Shown here in pieces: positions 33,600-44,300 of a DNA stretch of 64,000 nt (position 1 is its first letter; each line of letters opens with the position of its first letter). A program made the translations under genes and the position numbers. This DNA comes from Aspidapion aeneum (lineage: Eukaryota > Arthropoda > Insecta > Coleoptera > Brentidae): positions 205,193,013 through 205,257,012 of the forward strand of contig OY755038.1 in NCBI GenBank assembly GCA_963576565.1. Direction: 5' to 3'. Under the pieces are notes generated by a model. It made no database searches. It was given only the letters and a program-made list of their open reading frames with translations, and was not told the DNA's origin.

Positions 33600-34240
33600 C
33601 CCTTCACACAACAAGGTACGAATCAGCAAAGTTAGTTGAGTGGTTCTAAAAAAATATATTTTTGTTTCAACCTTGGTTTTGAATATTATACGATTGCCTT
33701 GCCAATCATGTCTGCATTTATTTCCTTATAAATTCATTACTACTTAACCGATTTTGATCAAATAAAAAACATCCTGGAGAGAATTGATTGCCTTTTAAAG
33801 ATTATAATCAAAATTTACAGCCATCTTAAAATTTAAGATGATGTGCAGAATCATACTTGATTCTTAAAAATGGCGTGTGTATTCTTATTTTCGAAAAATG
33901 TTTTAGTTTTTTTTAATTTATTGAAAACCACTACTTTTGCCCTGCACAACAAGGTACAAGTTAGTAAAATCCGTGTAGTGGATCTTAAAAAATCTATTTT
34001 TGTTTTCATTCATTGATTTACAGATTATACGATTGCATTGCTAATTCTGTCTGCATTAACTTCTTTATAAACTCATTATTACTGAACCGATCTTAGTGAA
34101 ATAAAAGAAATCGTGGTGAGAATTGATAGTTCTCTAAAGATTTTAGTCGAAATATGGCGCCATCTAAAAAGTTAAGATGTCGGACTGAATCATACTTGAC
34201 CCTTCGTTTATTCTCATTTTCCAAAAATGTTCTTCGTATA
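33600..34240. repeat. two tandem ~340-bp units
   Basis: Units begin at CACAACAAGGTAC (about 33605 and 33945) and share ATTATACGATTGC, TCTGCATT, TAAATTCATTA or TAAACTCATTA, CCGATTTTGAT or CCGATCTTAGT, GAGAATTGATTG or GAGAATTGATAG, and AATCATACTTGA. Related to part of the 27.6-30.6 kb duplication, so this is one dispersed satellite-like family. Confidence 0.7.
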
Positions 34241-35427
34241 AATATACCTTTGTACTTGAATCTACAACTTATGACCCGCTAAGATACTTGCTTTTTTGGC
34301 AATAGTTCAGTGTGAGTACTACAAATTGTTTTGTCTAAAAATGTTGTTTTTAAATTAAGACATGCATTTTTGTTTTGTTACGAATCTAGGACATGAGCCA
34401 AATTTCATTTTAAAAAAAATAAAGCAAACCTGACTGAACATGTGCATCGTATTTCATGATAGTGACTTAACAGTTTCATTTTCGTTATGAATGGTATCCA
34501 ATTAAACAAAAAGAGCCTACTGAATCTAAAATTAAAAAGCCAATGCCATTATGAAAGACACAATCACGATCAGGGTCGGACTAAGTACGTCAGGGCCCCG
34601 GCGCGGTGGGTGAGCAGGGCCAAGGGCCTCGTAACCAGAAAAAACAAGGTGTGTTTTCTTCTTACTCGAACTTGATTTAAATTGATTGGGCTCAGTGGCA
34701 GATCCAGGATGTCGAGGAGGGGGGGCAGGGAGGCAACAAAAACATTTTTTTTTGCTATATATGTCTATAATAAAACACCGAGACCTTTTAAAGGAGATAT
34801 AAAATAGGTACTTTCCTAATAAATAAAGATTCGAAACATAAAAGAGAATCCAAAATTATATTAAAATGTGCGCAAATATTGATTTAGTTACAAAAACGGT
34901 AATTTGTTTTGTAAAAAGTCGGTCCCAATTTGTTTGACATTAAAACAGTCAAAACAACAACGAATAGAAAACGTCATAGCCCGGCTAAATCAATATGTTC
35001 GTAACAACCAGATAAGAGTATATATGTTCCTTTCTAATAAAATCGTTTAGAAGAAGACATAAATAAAAAGCAAGTAAAATAGTAAGCTAATGACTAATTA
35101 GTGCAGTGCCTCGTTTTGGGAAGACGCTCGAGGGCACGGATTATTGAATTTAAACAGATACGTTTTGACCAAAGTTAAAGTGGTAAATCCAAAATGAATG
35201 CCGACATACGTTACAGTTTGACATTTCGTTATCTGCTTTAGAAATCTGAAGTCTTGCCCACACTTTTTTCCGTTATTTATATTTTTGCCAGTTTTTTTTA
35301 ACTTAATTTGAGATGAAATCGAACTGTAGTAGTAGGTCCAAGAATTTCTTTCTTTTTTAACAAAAACACAACAAAAATAACTACAACTGACAGTGTCCGT
35401 CATTGTAATAGGGCCGCGCTCAACGAT
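34241..35427. other. spacer with isolated MITE-like ends
   Basis: CAGGGTCGGACTAAGT at 34571 and CAGTGGCAGATCCAGG at 34693 look like left termini of hAT-type MITEs without matching right ends nearby (an inverted CAGTCCGACCCT is at 39755-39766). The 112-codon minus frame at 35098-35436 has no recognisable domain. Confidence 0.4.
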
Positions 35428-36743
35428 CCTAAACACACAGGATTGCTGATTTCCATATAGGTAACTCTATGTTAGCGTCGCTCAAGCGAGACCAACACTG
35501 CCTGTTTACGTCACCAGCGGACCAGTTGCTTTGTTTGTATTGAGAATTCGTGTGATTTTAAGGTGTTTTTGACGTTTATATCTCCGTTTTTTTGCGTTTT
35601 TTCATTAATTTGACGGTGTGGTTAAATATTTAGGAGGTAAATAAACCTTTAGAAATGTGAATTAAGTGAAAAATTTGGCTACTTTTGGCTTGTAAGTCCG
35701 TCCGTCCCTGTCATGAGCAGCCCACCTTAAAATCTTTGCATTTGGCATATATCAAATGTATTATGCGTTTGTTTCAACGATTTGTATTTTTAGTGTCGGG
35801 ACTGTTCTTAAATAACGGAACGCTTAAGTGGGAGGGGGTTTTACCAGTGGCGGCTGCCACAGGGAGGGCAATGGGGTAGTGTCCTCCCAAAACTAGACAA
35901 CAAACAGTATTTTTAATTGATTTATTTAAAAAAAGTTAAATCTTCCCTTACGCCATGATTGTTTAGTCCTTTTTATTATCTGTAGTTAACATCAAGCGAT
36001 TAATTGGGTGAACTTTTTTAGCGTAAATAATTACAAGCTGGCAGCGGCGCGCGGGGCAAGGTTTCAATTTCACCCGTTTTTCAGCGGGGTAATCATTATC
36101 GTGCGGAAACGTCCGTTGCCCTTTGAAAATTGTTTCTAAATTAGCACGAAAAATAAAAAAGAGAGCCTAATTTCACTTATGGTTGTAATTTGTAAGTTAA
36201 GAACTATAATGAGAATGAATTATAATAACTATTAATATCAGAACTAAAATGTTTGAAGAGAAAGAGTGTAGGTACGACTGGAGATGACCGTAATTTGAGA
36301 ATATTAAAAAAGACTGTTAATTAATTTGTATTTTGTATAAATTGTATCATAAAATGCCTTTTAGTTTTAGATCTGTAATATCAAATAAATACCTTTTTGT
36401 TACTTACATAATATAAGTGTATTTTATTATATCCGCAACAAAAACAATACATTATACATCTAATGATTTAAATTGATTAAACTTTTAGAAAAATCCTACT
36501 TCAGCTCTCAGAGCAAACTCTTGATTTATCAAATCATTTGTTTTGAATTAATAAAATTATTAATTATATTTACTAACACGAATAAAAAATTTGTGTACAA
36601 ATAAGCAAGAAAAAAGCGGGAAAAACTCACGATTGCAATGTGTCTTAAATGAAGCGCGCTGAGCAGAGGTCCACTAGTGACGTCAGCAAGGCGCCGCCTA
36701 CCGCTGAAAGATTCGAGCTAATAGGCAATCCTGTGTGTTTAGG
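35428..36743. mobile_element. 1.3 kb element with 19-bp perfect inverted ends
   Basis: CCTAAACACACAGGATTGC at 35428-35446 is exactly inverted at 36725-36743. Homology continues inward imperfectly (ACGTCACCAGCGGACC near 35507 against GACGTCACTAGTGGACC read from the right). CCGCGCT occurs just outside each end (35414 and 36743) in direct orientation. A CAGTGGCGGCTGCC terminus inside at 35845 marks a further nested repeat. No transposase. Superfamily unknown. Confidence 0.65.
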
Positions 36744-37106
36744 CCGCGCTAACAACAGAGTATAGTAAGTTTGGTTAGGCTGCATAACGGGTTGCCTACA
36801 AGTGCACTTCTACTTCAGCCAAATTTTCAGTTTTTCAATGGTAATGTCAAACGCATGGTGTACCCATTGTTTTTATTTTGGTTGGTTGTAAAATCCAATC
36901 TCTGGATGTTCTATAATCTTTTTTCAAGGGCCGTCTTAGGAAATGCCACGTGATCACTTGATAAGAACAAAAACGAACACAACAACAAAAGAGGTTATTT
37001 TAAAAGAACGTCACTTCGGCCAATTTAGGCAGTTTTCATAAGGCCACTTAGACCGTGCAACAACCACAGATAGTTTAAATATAAATTAAGATAATCATAG
37101 TAATTT
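36744..37106. other. spacer, no gene seen
   Basis: A 60-codon frame at 36771-36953 has no motif. Nothing else seen. Confidence 0.5.
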
Positions 37107-37618
37107 ATAAGACAGGAACAGACTGTAAAGAACTGGAAAAAAGAATAGTAAAAGCAAAAAAGAATGTAAAATTTAACACATATGAAACAATGGTGACAAT
37201 CACGCTGTTGTATGGAATAGACACTTGTGGCGTAACAGAAAAATACAAAGCAAAAATGGAAAGTGTCGAAATGGATGCAATAAGAAGATCAGTAAGAATA
37301 TCTAGAACAGATCATATTAGAAATGAGATCATAAAAGAAAGAATGGGAATCGAGGGAAGCATAACGGATGACATTACTAAAAGGCAACTGATATGGTACG
37401 GCCATGTACAACGGATGAGCGACGAAAGATTACCAAAGCAGGTCCTAGAATGGCAACCAATAGGGCGCAGAAAAAGAGGGCGTCCTAAACTGGAATGGCA
37501 AAAGTCAATACAAAGATCAATGAGTAAAAAAAACCTGACTGAAGATGACTGTCAGGATCGAAGGAGGTGGAGAATAGGCGTCGGACAACGTAGAAAATCG
37601 TTATATATATAACCGACA
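37107..37618 (+). pseudogene. RTE-like LINE C-terminus (family 2), copy A
   Basis: A 140-codon open frame from 37190 holds the conserved tail: LLYGIDTCGVTEKYKAKMES, MDAIRRSVRISRTDHIRNEI, RQLIWYGHVQRMSDERLPKQ, GRRKRGRPKLEWQ and a final RRRWRIGVGQ. It ends at AACCGACATAGTAGTAGTAG, a short 3' repeat typical of RTE ends. Compared with copy B at 38770 it lacks about 60 bp at 37157, the gap lying between two AAAAAAG strings, as from end joining at microhomology. RT domain absent. Confidence 0.85.
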
Positions 37619-38054
37619 TAGTAGTAGTAGTAATTTATACAGTAATAGTAATTTATAGAAAAATAAGGTGATTGGGCAGCGCTGTCACACATTTATAGGA
37701 CCAAAAGTTTATAATCATCTTCCTGAAAATATAAAAAATCAAGCAACTTTAAAACAGTTTAAATGTTTACTCATCAAGTGGCTGCAAAACACTTCAAAAA
37801 TCGAAATTCATTCAGTGATTGACTTGAAAAAAGATTTACAATTATACTGAAAAAGAAAAAGAAAAAACGCAATTTAAGTATTGCTTGTTTAAAGTTTTAT
37901 TCAAATTATTGTATTTAATTGTTTTTATCAGTTGAACGCATGAATTTGAGATGTTTGTTTGTTTCTGTGCGGAGGTCTTGGGTTTGTGTTTTTAGCATGA
38001 TTTATTTATTTATTAGGTTTATATATTGTATACCTTTGGTACATTAATAAACTA
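37619..38054. other. spacer, no gene seen
   Basis: AT-rich. The 60-codon frame 37668-37850 reads RTFIGPKVYNHLPENIKN-like sequence (FIGPKVYNHLPENIK is visible), which resembles the C-terminal tail of some Jockey/I-type LINE proteins (PKLYNSLP motif), so 37668-37850 may be another LINE end. Confidence 0.5.
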
Positions 38055-38239
38055 CAGTCGAACCTCTATAACTCGAACTTGAACGGACAACCAAAACAGT
38101 TCGAGTTATGGAGAGTTCGAGTTATAGAAACTCGAGTTAAAGAGGTTTAAATACGTGTAAAAAGTGCAGGGACCACTTAAAAGGTCCGAGTTATAGAGAG
38201 GTTCGAGTTATAGAGGTTCGAGTTAGAGAGGTTCGACTG
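38055..38239. mobile_element. pogo/Tigger MITE, TA TSD
   Basis: 185 bp. CAGTCGAACCTCTATAACTC at the left and GAGAGGTTCGACTG at the right, TA on both sides (38053-38054 and 38240-38241). The interior repeats TTCGAGTTATAGAG units. No coding capacity. Confidence 0.9.
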
Positions 38240-38769
38240 TATTATTCTTATTATTGTTATTAATGTATTCATTAATTATCTTCTTAATGTTGATCAAAGA
38301 AGGGCCCCGGCTTACCAAATAATAACATTCTTTGACAAAAGTAGCCCCTATCGCCAGCTATACCGAGGCCCCGGCGGGGATCCCCACTCTCCCACCCGGG
38401 CCTTATCACGACATTTGTTTCAAAGCGCAAAATTAGTTTCTAGATAATTTCATATTTTCTATTACCTAATTATAAATTTGTTATACATGGTTAAAAGTAG
38501 ATTTTGATGCTCTATTTAATGATGTATAAATCCAATATGGAGGCCATAAGAAATCACAAAGTTATGGGTATTATTATGGGTATACAATTGTGAGTTGCAG
38601 ACGAAACAAAGCGGGCAGAACTGTTGACGAAACAAAGCGGACAGAGCTGTTGACTGAAGCCTAAGTTTAAATCTAACTTTTTTAGTAAATTAAGTTAAAA
38701 CAAAATTTCTAATTAGTCTTATTACATACTAGATTGTAATACAATAAACACAGTATGTAATTGTGGCTA
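38240..38769. other. spacer with GC-rich MITE scrap
   Basis: 38300-38405 has AGGGCCCCGG and GAGGCCCCGGCGGGGATCCC, like the GC-rich interior at 34590, probably a MITE piece. GACGAAACAAAGCGG is repeated at 38600 and 38625. The rest is AT-rich. Confidence 0.4.
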
Positions 38770-39510
38770 ATGATAAAGAAGTATATGATGAGAAAGTTAA
38801 AAGAAGAATACCAAAAGTGGGGATTAACAGTGAACGTGGACAAGACACAGTACTTGTGTATTGGAAACGAATCCAGTGAGTTAGTACTAGAAAATGGACA
38901 AACAATATCTCCTTGCAATAAGTATGTATACTTGGGTGTCACATTTGATAAGATAGGAACAGACTGTAAAGAATTGGAAAGAATAGTAAAAGCAAAAAAA
39001 GTTATTGGATGTCTTAACAGTATTTTATGGAGCAGAGAGATAAAAAAGAATGTAAAATTTAACATATATGAAACAATGGACAAAAGCACGCTGTTTTATG
39101 GAATAGAGACTTGTCGCGTAACAGAAAAATACAAAACAAAGATGGAAAGTCTCGAAATGGATGCAATAAGAAGATCAATGAGAATATCTAGAATAGATCA
39201 CATAAGAAATGAGATCATAACATAAAGAATGGGAATCGAGGGAAGCATAACGGATGACATCACTAAAAGGCAACTGATATGGTACGGCCATGTACAACGG
39301 ATGAACGACGAAAGATTACCAAAACAGGTCCTAGAATGGCAACCAATAGGGCGCAGAAAAAGAGGGCGTCCTAAACTAGAATGGCAACAGTCAATCCAAA
39401 GATCAATGAGTCAAAAAAATCTGACAGAGGATGATTGTCAGGATCGAAGGGGGTGGAGAATAGGCGTCGGACAACGTAGAAAAACGTTCTAAACCGACAT
39501 AGTAGTAGTG
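38770..39510 (+). pseudogene. RTE-like LINE C-terminus (family 2), copy B
   Basis: Open from 38761 except for one in-frame TAA at 39223. Just after the RT catalytic box: KLKEEYQKWGLTVNVDKTQY, CIGNESSELVLENGQ, CNKYVYLGVTFD, then the tail IETCRVTEKYKTK, MRISRIDHIRNEI, [stop], RQLIWYGHVQRMNDERLPKQ, GRRKRGRPKLEW and DRRGWRIGVGQRRKTF. Ends ACCGACATAGTAGTAGTG. 5'-truncated just downstream of the FADD box, as expected for incomplete reverse transcription. The best preserved LINE here. Confidence 0.9.
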
Positions 39511-40164
39511 TGTGACAAATAAAAAAAAGATATTTTGTGTTTTGACTTTGTTTCGCTTAATATATAGTTTTTTTTCACACAAATTTAAAAATATAATATC
39601 CATAAAAAAAGTTCTTCCTCTTAGCATAATATGCGCATCTCAAGGTAATCCTGACTTTTTTTGAAGAGGAAATGTATAATTCTTAAAGGAGCATATCGGG
39701 CTTTTAGATGAATTCTACGGCTTATTTGCCTCCTTGTCCTGTTGCCCGGTAGGTCAGTCCGACCCTAATTTTTAAAGTAGAAATTTTGTTGGTAATTACA
39801 GCAAAAACTCGTGTTTAGAAAAATTCCTCCATTGCATTGTATGCATCCAAACTAAGAAAACATACCGTCACTCTTGACAATGTAGTGTTTATACTTTGTC
39901 CTTCCGATGTCTCTATTTTCAAACCTGCAACTGTTGAAAATAAATTTTCAATTTAGACTCCATACGATAGAACAGTTGTTGTTCGCCTCGAGTCTCTTTT
40001 CTAATGTGACACATTTAATTTTAAAAAGTAAATGGAACAGTTTAAAATAGGTTTTTAATTGGTTTCTATACTTGCTGCAATAGTTAAAAATCATTATGTC
40101 GGTATATATTGACACTTGACAAATTAAAACTGTTTAGGGGAGGGGAAACGAATGATTATGTACC
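39511..40164. other. spacer, no gene seen
   Basis: A lone inverted CAGTCCGACCCT end at 39755-39766, partner of the 34571 terminus or of another copy. Otherwise AT-rich and empty. Confidence 0.45.
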
Positions 40165-41065
40165 TAAGCATCTATCTCTTTAGCCTTCGTCAATCCATCT
40201 TGATTCAATATCTTCCAATCTTCTCTGTCCGACGCCGTGTTCATCCATCAAGTTCCCGCATGTTTCTTTAAATCGTCCGCTCATCTCATTTGGGGTCTTC
40301 GCCCACTTCTTTAATTTTCCCAAGATCTCAAGTTTATATTACATTTATTCCATTGTCTTTCTGTCTGACATTATGACCGACAAATTTCCGTTTTAATTTT
40401 GCTACTTCTCCTCTGACATCCCTTACTTTCGTTTTATTTCTTATTCATTCATTCCTTTTTCTATCTGTTAGCTTTACCTGCAACATTTATTTTTCCATTG
40501 ATCTTTTATTAGGTTATCCATGTTCGATTTTATAAATGTCCAGGTCTGGGATCCATAGGTAAGTACAGGAAGGATACGTTGGTTATACACTTTAGTTTTG
40601 AGTTACTGGGAATATTTTTTATTTTTTAATATGTAACTTAATTTACCGAATGCTGCTCAGTTCAATCTTACTCGATTCTTGATTTCAGTTGTTTGGTTTT
40701 CTACTTGTTCTATTTTTTATTGATTTATTTTGATTGTGATATCTTCATCTGTGTATCCAGTTCTTTTAGCATTTTTAGCAGTTCTTCTTTCTTATCTGTT
40801 ATTAAGGCTATATCATCAGCATATCTTAGGTGGTTCAGGTATTGTCCGCTTACTTTGATGTCTATTTCTTCGCAATCTAATTTTTTTTAAACATCTTCTA
40901 GGACCTGGTTAAATTGTTTAAGGGATATTGTGTCACACTGTCTGAAATCTCTTCTTATACGGATTGCTTTGGTTCCTTCGTCGATGTTGATTGATGTTGT
41001 TGCTTCGCTATATATATTGGCTATTAAGTCTGTGTATCTGTGATCTACTCGGCTATTAAATTAAG
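40165..41065 (-). pseudogene. RTE LINE reverse transcriptase, 3' half (family 1), minus
   Basis: The longest family-1 copy on the minus strand. From 41065 down: region equivalent to IANIYSEATTSI, the fingers/palm block, an intact LRYADDIALI box (reverse complement of 40805-40835), LLKMLKELD-type sequence, a segment for the FGKL..IFK thumb, SQTWTFIKSNMDNLIKDQW-like sequence, and a 3' end whose plus reading is TTCATCCATCAAGTTCCCGC. Several frameshifts and stops, but both catalytic Asp codons survive. The 65-codon plus frame at 40693 is its shadow. Confidence 0.85.
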
Positions 41066-41423
41066 ATGCCTTTACTGCTCAGTGCTGCATACATGCATAC
41101 TTCCCCTTAATTCCCAAACTATTTGTGCGTTTCGTATCTGATAATTTCGGATATAATTAACTAGAATGTTAGCTTTATTGTAGTAATGTTAAATGTTAAT
41201 TAAAACAAAATGATTGGATGAGACTAATAAAAGTAAGTTCTAATGATGCGCACGTTTTTAATCTTAAAAAACCTACCTTTAAAATTATCAAAATATAATA
41301 ATATTGGCCAAAAATTTTTGTTCAGGTAGACAGACAAAGTAGCAAACTTTACAACAAAATCATTGCGTTAGGCCAAGGAGTAAGCAAATGCCACGTTTTT
41401 AACATTATTTTAGAAATAATATA
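41066..41423. other. spacer, no gene seen
   Basis: AT-rich, no motif. Confidence 0.5.
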
Positions 41424-42067
41424 CAGTGAAACCTCTCCTTGCGGACACCTCTATTAAGCGGACACTCCCTTTAAGCGGACAAATTTTTTGAAATCAAGCT
41501 TTTCGCTATTTCTTTATATGTAAAATTCACTCCTATAACCGGACACTCCAATAACCGGATGCGGACAATTTTTTTTGGTTAAAAAATTTTGAAACCTCCC
41601 TTAACCGGACGCGAACCTCTGACGGGACGGAGTGCTGCACAACATGGGCAAAAACATTATGTAGTATGTTGGCAACAACCCACTCTGCAGCCGGGGTATT
41701 ACCTCTTTCCGTTTTAATGCGGAGATTAAATACTTCTGTCGTATTTACAACATATTTTATTCGGCGGGAACGAGAATGCTGTTTCATTTTTATTGTTCAA
41801 TTGGGTGGTAATAGATCTCTTTGAAATAGTGCTTAGTAAAAAACTTCTTAGTTTACGTGAAAAAATGGAAGTTGTTAACGTTTCGGAGAAGGAACATCTA
41901 TCAGCACGAAAGATCGCTAAAAAATGTAATATCGGAAAAACTCAAGTAGCGGAAATTGTTAATAAATATATAATACAATTTCGCAGTTGCCTCTCATAAG
42001 CGGACACCTCCAATAAGCGGACAAAATCGACGGAACCGTGAGTGTCCGCTTATGGGAGGTATCACTG
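41424..42067 (+). mobile_element. Tigger/pogo element with transposase N-terminus
   Basis: 644 bp. CAGTGAAACCTCTCCTTGCG at the left and an inverted CCGCTTATGGGAGGTATCAC + TG at the right, TA on both sides (41422-41423 and 42068-42069). Repeated AAGCGGACA / AACCGGACA strings lie near both ends. In the plus frame at about 41845-41980 it keeps SLREKMEVVNVSEKE, LSARKIAKKCNIGKTQVAEI, which is the CENP-B-type N-terminal helix-turn-helix used by Tigger transposases to bind their ends. The DDE domain is deleted. Likely an internally deleted copy that became non-autonomous. Confidence 0.9.
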
Positions 42068-42255
42068 TACTCATTGTGCGTATTATTACCCGATTAGACG
42101 CCATTTTAAATAAGTTTAATTAAAACAATTCCATAATGATTTTAGCACGAAATTTTGCTATGAATACCTCTTGGAGCTCTAAATTCTATGCATTTACAAT
42201 AATATAAGATTTTTTTTTTAAATTTATCTCAACATTTTTTTTTAGGGTTTGGACA

Positions 42256-42476
42256 CAAGGGGTGGCCCGATCGCCAATTTTTGTACACCAAAAGGAAATA
42301 CCTACGGTATTTCCTGGTATATCCCAGTATTTCCTCAAATTTCAATGGTATTTCCTAGTATTTCCCAAGCAATGGTATTTCCTAGTATTTTCAATGGTAT
42401 TTCCTAGTACATCCCAAGTGTTTCCTGGTATTTCCCCTAACCTGTACACCAAAAGGAAATACCGAGCCACTCCTCG
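42256..42476. mobile_element. MITE related to 6103-6331
   Basis: Ends CAAGGGGTGGCCCG / CGAGCCACTCCTCG. The interior is a direct array of AATGGTATTTCCTAGTATTT units and CCAAAAGGAAATACC near both ends. 8-bp flanks TTTGGACA / TTTTAACA match at 6 of 8. The interior array differs in length from the 6.1 kb copy, as expected for slippage. Confidence 0.7.
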
Positions 42477-42519
42477 TTTTAACACCAGCTTAATCGATCA
42501 GTGACGAAAATTAACAATC

Positions 42520-42745
42520 TAATTCTACTGTAGAGTCGTTCGTGGTAGTCTGTTCACTATTGTTTAGTAGTTTCATTAAATTGTTATTCAATTTGTGTTT
42601 ATGTCTCTCGTTGTTGTAGTTTGGGCAGTCAATTAATATGTGTCTCACAGTAATTATTTCACGGCACTGGGCGAACATGACTGCATTGGTTTTTTTTAAA
42701 AATATGGTTGTGAGTTAAATTAATGTGACCTATTATTAACCTGGA
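42520..42745 (-). pseudogene. Jockey/I-type LINE tail, minus
   Basis: The minus-strand reading from 42740 gives RLIIGHINLTHNHIFKKN, then in a shifted frame a degraded VRHILIDCP-like block (plus reading GGGCAGTCAATTAATATGTG) and NNERHKHK, as in the zinc-knuckle tail that follows the RNase H domain of these LINEs. Frameshifted, about 75 codons. Confidence 0.6.
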
Positions 42746-43031
42746 TGTTATTATTTGAAGTCGGCGAGATTTTGGTAGAAATGTTTATTTGTTTACATCG
42801 CATTGCCTGCATCAAAGTAAGCGGACAATACTCGAACCATCTGCAATATGCTGACGATATCGCCTTAATAACAGATAAAAAAGACGAACTAATAAAAGTA
42901 ATAAAAGAACTGGATGCCGCAGCTAAAAATATAGACTTGAGTATGAACTAAACTATAACTAAAATCATAACAAACACAGATAAAGATATCACGATCGGAA
43001 TAAACTCAGAAAAAATAGAACAAGTAGAGGA

Positions 43032-43253
43032 ATTGAAGGCCTTGGTGCGAAAACCGGCCACATGCTAAAATTCAAGTTTTCGCAAAATGAAAAAAAAACT
43101 CTGAATTTGAAAATAAACTTGCAACTGTCCCAAATTTTGGTTCTAATACGAGTATAGAACTTATTGGTATTTGACCAAAAATTATTTTTAAAAATCTGGA
43201 TTTGTGTGAACCTAAAAGTGCACTTGGCCGGTTATTGCATCAAGGTCTTCAAT
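43032..43253. mobile_element. MITE with ATTGAAGGCCTTGG ends in LINE
   Basis: 222 bp. ATTGAAGGCCTTGGTGCGAA, then AACCGGCCA, at the left. The right end, read on the other strand, gives ATTGAAGACCTTGATGCAAT, then AACCGGCCA: a 29-bp inverted end with four or five mismatches. The target duplication is unclear. The interior has no coding sequence. Confidence 0.75.
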
Positions 43254-43601
43254 TATATCTGAGACAAATTATTTAAAAAAGAAAAACCAAACAGCTGAAA
43301 TCAAGAGAGGAGTAAGTTTGGCCTGGGCAGCATTCGGTAAATTCAGCTACATATTAAAAAAATAAAAAATATTCTCAGTATCTCAAAACGAATGTGTATA
43401 ACTAATATATCCTTCCTGTACTCACCTATGGATTCCAGACCTGGACAATTACAAAATCAAACATCGATAAGGTATGAATGAATAAGAAATAAAACAAAAG
43501 TAAGGTATGTCAGAGGAGTAGTAGCAAAATTAAAATGTAAATTTGCCGGTCATAATATTTGACAGAAAGACGATCGATGGAACAAAATTTATTGTAAACT
43601 G

Positions 43602-43797
43602 CCCACATACCACAAATCAAAACAACGTTAAAAACACACACTTTTTTAAGTTTAATAGGTAGCTTTTTAACGGTATTTTTAAAACCACGTTATTTTGGTG
43701 TGATTTTAACGTGGTTTTAAAAATAATATTAGAAAGCGACCTATTAAACTTAAAAAAGTGTGTGTTTTTAACGTTGTTTTGATTTGTGCTATGTGGG
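43602..43797. mobile_element. foldback MITE (~70-bp arms) in LINE
   Basis: CCCACATACCACAAATCAAA, then ACAACGTTAAAAACACACAC, TTTTTTAAGTTTAATAGGT, is matched by an almost exact inverted right arm ending GATTTGTGCTATGTGGG. The whole 196 bp can fold into one long stem. Flanking bases ACTG / TGGA rejoin the LINE reading with only TG shared, so the target duplication is 2 bp or uncertain. A worn arm of a relative may end at 11972. Confidence 0.8.
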
Positions 43798-44061
43798 TGG
43801 AGATCTTGGGAAAATAAAAAAAGTAGCGGAAGACCCCAAATGAGATGGGCAGATGATTTGAAGAAACATGCCGGAACTAGATGAATATTTGGGAAGGCCT
43901 ATGTTCAAACATGGATCAAAGGGAGATAAATAGATAAATAGACTGAATTAGTGCAACAAGAAAATCTGGCTTAAAATGCATTTACAAACATTACTTTTTT
44001 TCTGTTAAAATAAGTTTTGGACAAACTCTGATGTATTAAAAATAGAACTCAGCCAATTTAC

Positions 44062-44215
44062 CTTTTTTAAAAGATTTAACCCAACTTTTTCGCTTCTCCA
44101 CTGAAAGCACCCACTTTTGCCCATTGTCGTGTTGAACAGCGGGAATTCTATAAAATCGAACTTTGTCCTTATCTCCCTTATTTAAGGAACCCACAACGGC
44201 ACAAAAAGTCGACAT
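44062..44215 (-). pseudogene. THAP-like zinc-finger first exon (partial)
   Basis: Minus ATG at 44215-44213 opens MSTFCAVVGSLNKGDKDK, then VRFYRIPAV, then a Trp in QKWVLSVEKRKSWVKS. This order (CxxxG.., [VI].FYR.P, W, Arg/Lys helix) matches the N-terminal half of a THAP domain, a C2CH DNA-binding module found in host proteins and P-element-type transposases. The second zinc-binding Cys appears to be Ser (TCC). The frame meets a good splice donor, AAG|GTAAAT, at 44061-44060, so this may be exon 1 of a spliced gene cut short by the LINE at 43945, or a transposon exon. No second exon found. Too short to appear among longer open frames. Confidence 0.55.
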
Positions 44216-44300
44216 TTTTACAAAAAGTTGAAAATAAAACTACATGCGATTTAATGTAAACAATACTTTATTTGTCATCCACGATATGTAAACGCATCAG

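Larger units (their letters stand above)
42800..43945 (+). pseudogene. RTE LINE (family 1) with two nested MITEs
   Basis: Plus copy of the LINE at 5968. From 42815: VSGQYSNHLQYADDIALITD with an intact YADD (42847-42858), then KELDAAAKNIDLSMN, a stop, and IEQVEEL, interrupted by a MITE at 43032-43253. It resumes with LKKENQTAEIKR, the AAFGKFSY block and an RWNKIYCKL-type block, and is broken again by a foldback MITE at 43602-43797. It ends with a SGRPQMRWADDLKKH block and a 3' end near 43945. Both insertions can be closed to restore the reading seen in the uninterrupted copies. Confidence 0.85.

Noticed and set aside
34571..39766. A single 5.2 kb element with CAGGGTCGGACT ends
   Set aside because: The ends are inverted, but the flanks share no target duplication and the span contains unrelated LINEs and MITEs; more likely two separate element ends.
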